Shown: positions 59,910-64,000 of the stretch, one piece after another
Numbering within the stretch: the stretch's first letter is position 1
Layout of the letters: each line of letters opens with the position of its first letter
Assembly: GCA_026874595.1 (NCBI GenBank)
Contig: CM049313.1
Location: 39,586,659 to 39,650,658, forward strand
Source: Sipunculus nudus
Taxonomy: Eukaryota > Annelida > Sipuncula > Golfingiida > Sipunculidae
Direction of reading: 5' to 3'
Length of the DNA: 64,000 nucleotides
Notes under the pieces: generated by a model
Told to the model about the DNA's origin: nothing
The model's database searches: none
Seen by the model: only the letters and a program-made list of their open reading frames with translations
Translations under genes and position numbers: made by a program

Positions 59910-62080
59910 TTAATTTCATTATTATGCATATTAATTTACAATTCTAAAGATTCCCATTAATTTAATTAACCTTCCATTTAGTAACTATTGAGTATTTGGT
60001 AAATCATTCATGATTGCTGTATGTGTTCTCAAGGTTTGCAGGTTTTAGCATATTTACCCAGCATCCAGGTAAAACCCAAGTTAAAACCCATGTTAAAACC
60101 TACATTTTACATACCATAAACCAAACTGGGTACAGTAGGCTTACCCAGGTACCTGGGCATTACCTCTAATCAACATGATTCCTGTTGGTTATTTAGAATA
60201 ATTTGCTCTGCACAGCCAAACATGGGTTAAAGTGTGAGTGGTAAATAGCTTCTTTTAGACATCAGTGGTCAGAGCCACATAGGTTGCTACAAATAATCAC
60301 AAAATATGTAGAAAGAAACTCAGCTTTGGTCCTGCTTCATCAAAGCAAATAAAAATGGGAAAAGCTTTGTAAGATCAAAAGAAACTGGGCAAACCCTGGG
60401 TTTAACCATGATTAAATGCGAACCCTGTGTCTTCTCCCTGATTCCAAAGTCGTTAGGATGGTCTGTAGATTGTTTTTTCATGCCAGCTGATAAAATTATC
60501 AGTTCTATTCAACTGCATACCTGTTGATGTTTTCAGTTTTTACATATCAGGTCTAACAGACCTATCAAAATCAATCTTAAAATCAATCTTATAAACCAGC
60601 AACTGCTCAAAGAAAGGTTTCACTTAATATCCATTATGTAAAAATCAACTGATTTTGCTGCTTAAAGTAATTCTAGAGTTTGTATTAAACCTCTGAATAT
60701 ATTCATTGAAAGAGAAAGAAAAAGGTGAATTGGGTCACTAAGAAGCCAGAATTTTTCTGTGAGGGAATTGACAAATTGAGAAGCACAGTAGTCCCTACAA
60801 AAGATCCAGTTGTCCAAGGGGCAGCTTAGCACAAATAAACACAAAATGAACTAAATGTAAAACCAAATAAAACTTTAAGCATTTGATCCTTGGCCCTTGG
60901 TCTACCCTTCCACAAAATACTTTTTTGAAATTCCTCTGGAAACAGAGAGAGAAAGAAAAACTGATATGTGAACATATAACTTGTGCCAGCAAAGGTAAAA
61001 AAAGAACATCTGACATTGCTGTAAAGTTTTCTTGGAATTCAGCTCAGAGGAAAGATTGTTTTCAAATACTTGATCTTTGACCATTCAGTATTTGCTGTCT
61101 GTGCATGGTCATATTATGGGACTACCTGAACTATGATTTCAAGAGAAGTTCATAGGAAATTACTGGGCTGGTACCTGCTCTTATTGAGTAGATTAATGTC
61201 ATGTGGACTGGTTCCTACTCCAAACTTGAGTTTGTCTGCACCAGATCACCCAGGCTTTTATGGTGTTAAGCAGAAGAGGAAATATTGAATTTATACAACA
61301 GCACACTGTTCAAATGACCAGCATAAAGTTCTGAGACAGCCAGGGCAGACAACAGCAGCTCTGTCGGCTTGTCCTCGTCTTGTTATTGCTCTTGAGAATT
61401 TGTACATATCCTACGGGAAAATAGGATGAAATTGAAGGCTTCCCTTTGAGTGTGTTTGGGGTGGGCTAACAGAGTGTTTGTGGTGGAGAGGACCTGTGAC
61501 TCTATTTGATGCAAACTGACACTTTGTTAGAGGAAACTGCGTGTACGGCAAGTCGTTATGCCTCACCAGTCTGTTGTGCGTGGATCTGGTACATAGTGTT
61601 TATTGCCTGCTCGGTGATAAATCATGCCATCAGATATTTGACGTGGGATATTTGTCATCTTTTATCCCTTGGATATTAAAATATTGCTCATTTGATCAAT
61701 TGATCCCATACTGAAGGCATGAAAACTGGGATCTGTAGAAAGTTTAAAATATGCTGCTTCAGATTTAGCTGTTGGATCATCAATTGGTTCTCCAAGTAAC
61801 AGTTCATATTTCCAACCCAGTTGAGCTATATGCTTCTAATCTGGTCATTATAATACTTACTTAAGACCTCATTTAACTTCTGAATGTAGGTCAGTGCCTG
61901 TGTGTGACATGTAAGAACTTATGATCATTTACTTTTCTGAAGTTTTCAAAACATAGTGGTGAATCCAGATGGCCAAATACTAAACCTTATATTTTCCTTG
62001 CATGGTACAGCCATACTTAAGTTTTCAATCACGCTATATTCATCTCTCTATAGGGACTTATCTAATTGTGGGGCAATACA
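59910..62080 (+). other. intron of the plus-strand gene, nothing recognised
   Basis: Some ACCCAAGTTAAAACCCATG-type words near 60070 have an inverted partner near 60385, perhaps a decayed small element. No exon seen. Confidence 0.45.
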
Positions 62081-63365
62081 CAGTGAAACCTGTCTAAAGT
62101 GGACAGTCAAGGGACTCAATAATTTTTTCTGCATTAGTGAGGTGTCCTTATTAGGCAGGTTGACCTTGGTTGATAACTGAGGGATGATAAATAATGACAA
62201 CGAACAGCTGCAAGAACGTGTTTATTGTATTATATCAGGTTTCAATGTTGTACATGTACAACATATTCATGCACACATCATGCATTCAACAGTCATATAC
62301 AAACTGTGATTATTTTTACTTATCTAAAGTAGTAAACATTTATAAGGAGAAAGGTCTATGAAATCACCTGTTAAAACAATGTTCATAAATTCTTCTGCAA
62401 GTGCGCGTACCCTCTTTTTCGCGGATTCACTCAGTCAAATGGGCTCAATTTTTTTTTCAGATAGCTGATCCCGCCTAAAGTACGCGTTGTGCCACCTGGC
62501 GGCATTGTCTAAACTATCCTGTTCTGCTGCCCCAATGCGATAATCTCAAAGATAATAACGATGTTGATAAATTAATGCAAAGATTGTAATGGCTATGATC
62601 CTGGAAACATTCGTTTTTATAGATGAATGTAGCTTTAGCCTTAAATAAACTTTCTTTGATGATGATTGTTCGGTTTGATTTGCTTTGATGTTGATAGCAC
62701 CCGAGATTAAACGAACCCCCAGGAACTTTCATGGCGGCACGATACGCGTGGTTGACACTGAGCAGATCAGTTTGAGCTATATTGAGCAAAACTGATTAAT
62801 TTATACATTAGCTACAAAAAGCAGCTAAGTTTACAGTTAGATATTGCATGGTGACATCAGGGATGCATGGGTAATCTGCAGCCGTTTAATCCTTTTAATG
62901 ACCCCTGGGTCAGGCGAATAATATGCAGCTTCGCAACATGTGAATGATCAACGGTGAAATAAAGTGACAGGATGTTTACCACTTCACCCTTGCTGTGTTT
63001 ATCCTATGAGCACATCACACCATGACATGAACACCTACATGCATTAAGGTAACAACTGGGGATTGCTCAATCCTTTGTGTTCCAGTCCCGGAAACAACAG
63101 TAACGGTCCTTTGATGTTGTCCGGGGAGAGTGATCAGTGTCCACCAGAGATAGCGTATTGTGTCTGTATTTGTCAGGTTCATTTACTCTTAGAATGTTAG
63201 TTTGAGTTAAAATCCGCTGTCCATTGTCCGCAGTAGTGAGGTGTCAGCCTTATAGAGGTTCCGCTTATACATAAAATATAGGGATTTTTTAAGGGACTTA
63301 ATTTTATTGTCCGTTTAAGCCAGTTGTCCGCCTAAGTGAGGTGTCCGTTAGACCAGTTTTCACTG
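62081..63365. mobile_element. 1.29-kb TIR element, CAGTGAAACC family
   Basis: Left end CAGTGAAACCTGTCTAA and right end TTAGACCAGTTTTCACTG are inverted repeats. Inverted homology extends inward (GGACA, AGTGAGGTGTCC, GGGACT blocks) for about 90 bp. TA follows the right end; the left side reads TACA, so the target duplication is imperfect. The ends resemble the MITE at 55120. The interior has short minus-strand ORFs (e.g. LSESAKKRVRALAEEF near 62400) that might be transposase debris; not identified. Confidence 0.6.
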
Positions 63366-64000
63366 TATATGCATCTTCTTTAAGTGATCCTTGAGGCCTG
63401 GGGAGGATCAGATATACCTTTTATATATAATTAGTTTATGCAGCTGTGAGACATGACCCATGGACCTGCGTTCCTGTATGTAACAGTCATAGGTCTAATC
63501 AGTAACTATCCTGTAAAATTTTATCAGTGAATTAAGATAATCTAATAGACAAATTAATGGGACTTCTTTATTACCAGGCAAGTTAAGTAAATTCCACTAC
63601 TACCTGGATGAACTACCAGTCATTGAGGGTTGACAGGGTCACATGACCCGCTGTATTTACATATCCCTGTCAGGGGTCATGACCTGTTTGGTTTTGTGAG
63701 CTAATTCAGCTTCTGTTGTATAAGGCTATTCGCTAATGTCAGTAAGTTATCATGTTGAGTGATTGTGACCAGTTGGCCCTGGTTGGCAGGAATGTCTGCA
63801 GTGCTCTACAATACAGGAATGCTCTACACACAACCTTACACGGCAGGAAAACTTAGTGTTCATATAATATTGGCAGACTTTAAAAAAATTAGATTTTCAA
63901 AATTTACATTCACATTAATTTATACATAATTCAATTGTTTCATTTTACCTCAAGACCACAAAGGATGAACTAGCTTTATTTAATTTTTGTTTGATTTTTT
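63366..64000 (+). other. intron of the plus-strand gene, nothing recognised
   Basis: AT-rich, no exon or repeat identified before the window ends. Confidence 0.45.

Noticed and set aside
62514-62789. 91-codon minus-strand ORF
   Set aside because: Lies inside the 1.29-kb TIR element, has no recognisable transposase motif and lacks splice or start support.
1-64000. CRISPR arrays, operons, bacterial promoters, integrons
   Set aside because: Sequence is clearly animal genomic DNA with spliced genes; tandem repeats present are minisatellites or transposon cores with no unique spacers.

Overview
This is animal genomic DNA, most likely from a bivalve mollusc. It is AT-rich, has genes split by GT-AG introns, and is dense in repeats. 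The ribosomal protein and transporter exons are animal-like. The repeats include (GTCC)n-bearing elements with ~160-bp core units resembling bivalve pearl elements, and a Ty3/Gypsy element of a type common in bivalves. The bivalve call is inference; 'invertebrate metazoan' is firm.

Region 1 (1-10,274): the 5' two thirds of RPS6 on the minus strand. Four coding exons are visible (10224-10229, 9086-9217, 2468-2678, 1253-1402); the rest lies beyond position 1. Each of the four introns seen carries one copy of the same box C/D snoRNA (791-865, 2309-2383, 3504-3576, 9483-9556). Its D' guide is SNORD35/snR73-like and its D guide fits a second large-subunit rRNA site 11 nt away, like yeast snR69. 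A short unidentified coding exon sits inside RPS6 intron 2 (8448-8570).

Region 2 (10,275-19,240): intergenic, with TA microsatellites, dispersed repeats and a pearl-like array.

Region 3 (19,242-23,455): a three-exon minus-strand gene for an MFSD6-like major facilitator protein of about 619 residues.

Region 4 (23,712-56,641): a long gene-poor stretch of repeats: pearl-like and Helentron-like (HINE) elements, including one HINE nested inside another (35,896-39,500); a LINE reverse-transcriptase remnant; a ~290-bp palindrome; minisatellites; and a young LTR retrotransposon (47,448-54,132). That element has identical-length 1,125-bp LTRs, a 5-bp ACTAC target duplication, the order gag-protease-integrase-RNase H, and no reverse-transcriptase core.

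Region 5 (56,642-64,000): the first coding exon of an unidentified plus-strand gene (56682-56834), then intron sequence with another HINE and a 1.3-kb TIR element. The gene continues past the window.

The strongest biology is the RPS6 and snoRNA arrangement: one transcription unit would supply a 40S protein and, from its introns, a guide for two ribose methylations near the peptidyl-transferase region of the 60S subunit.
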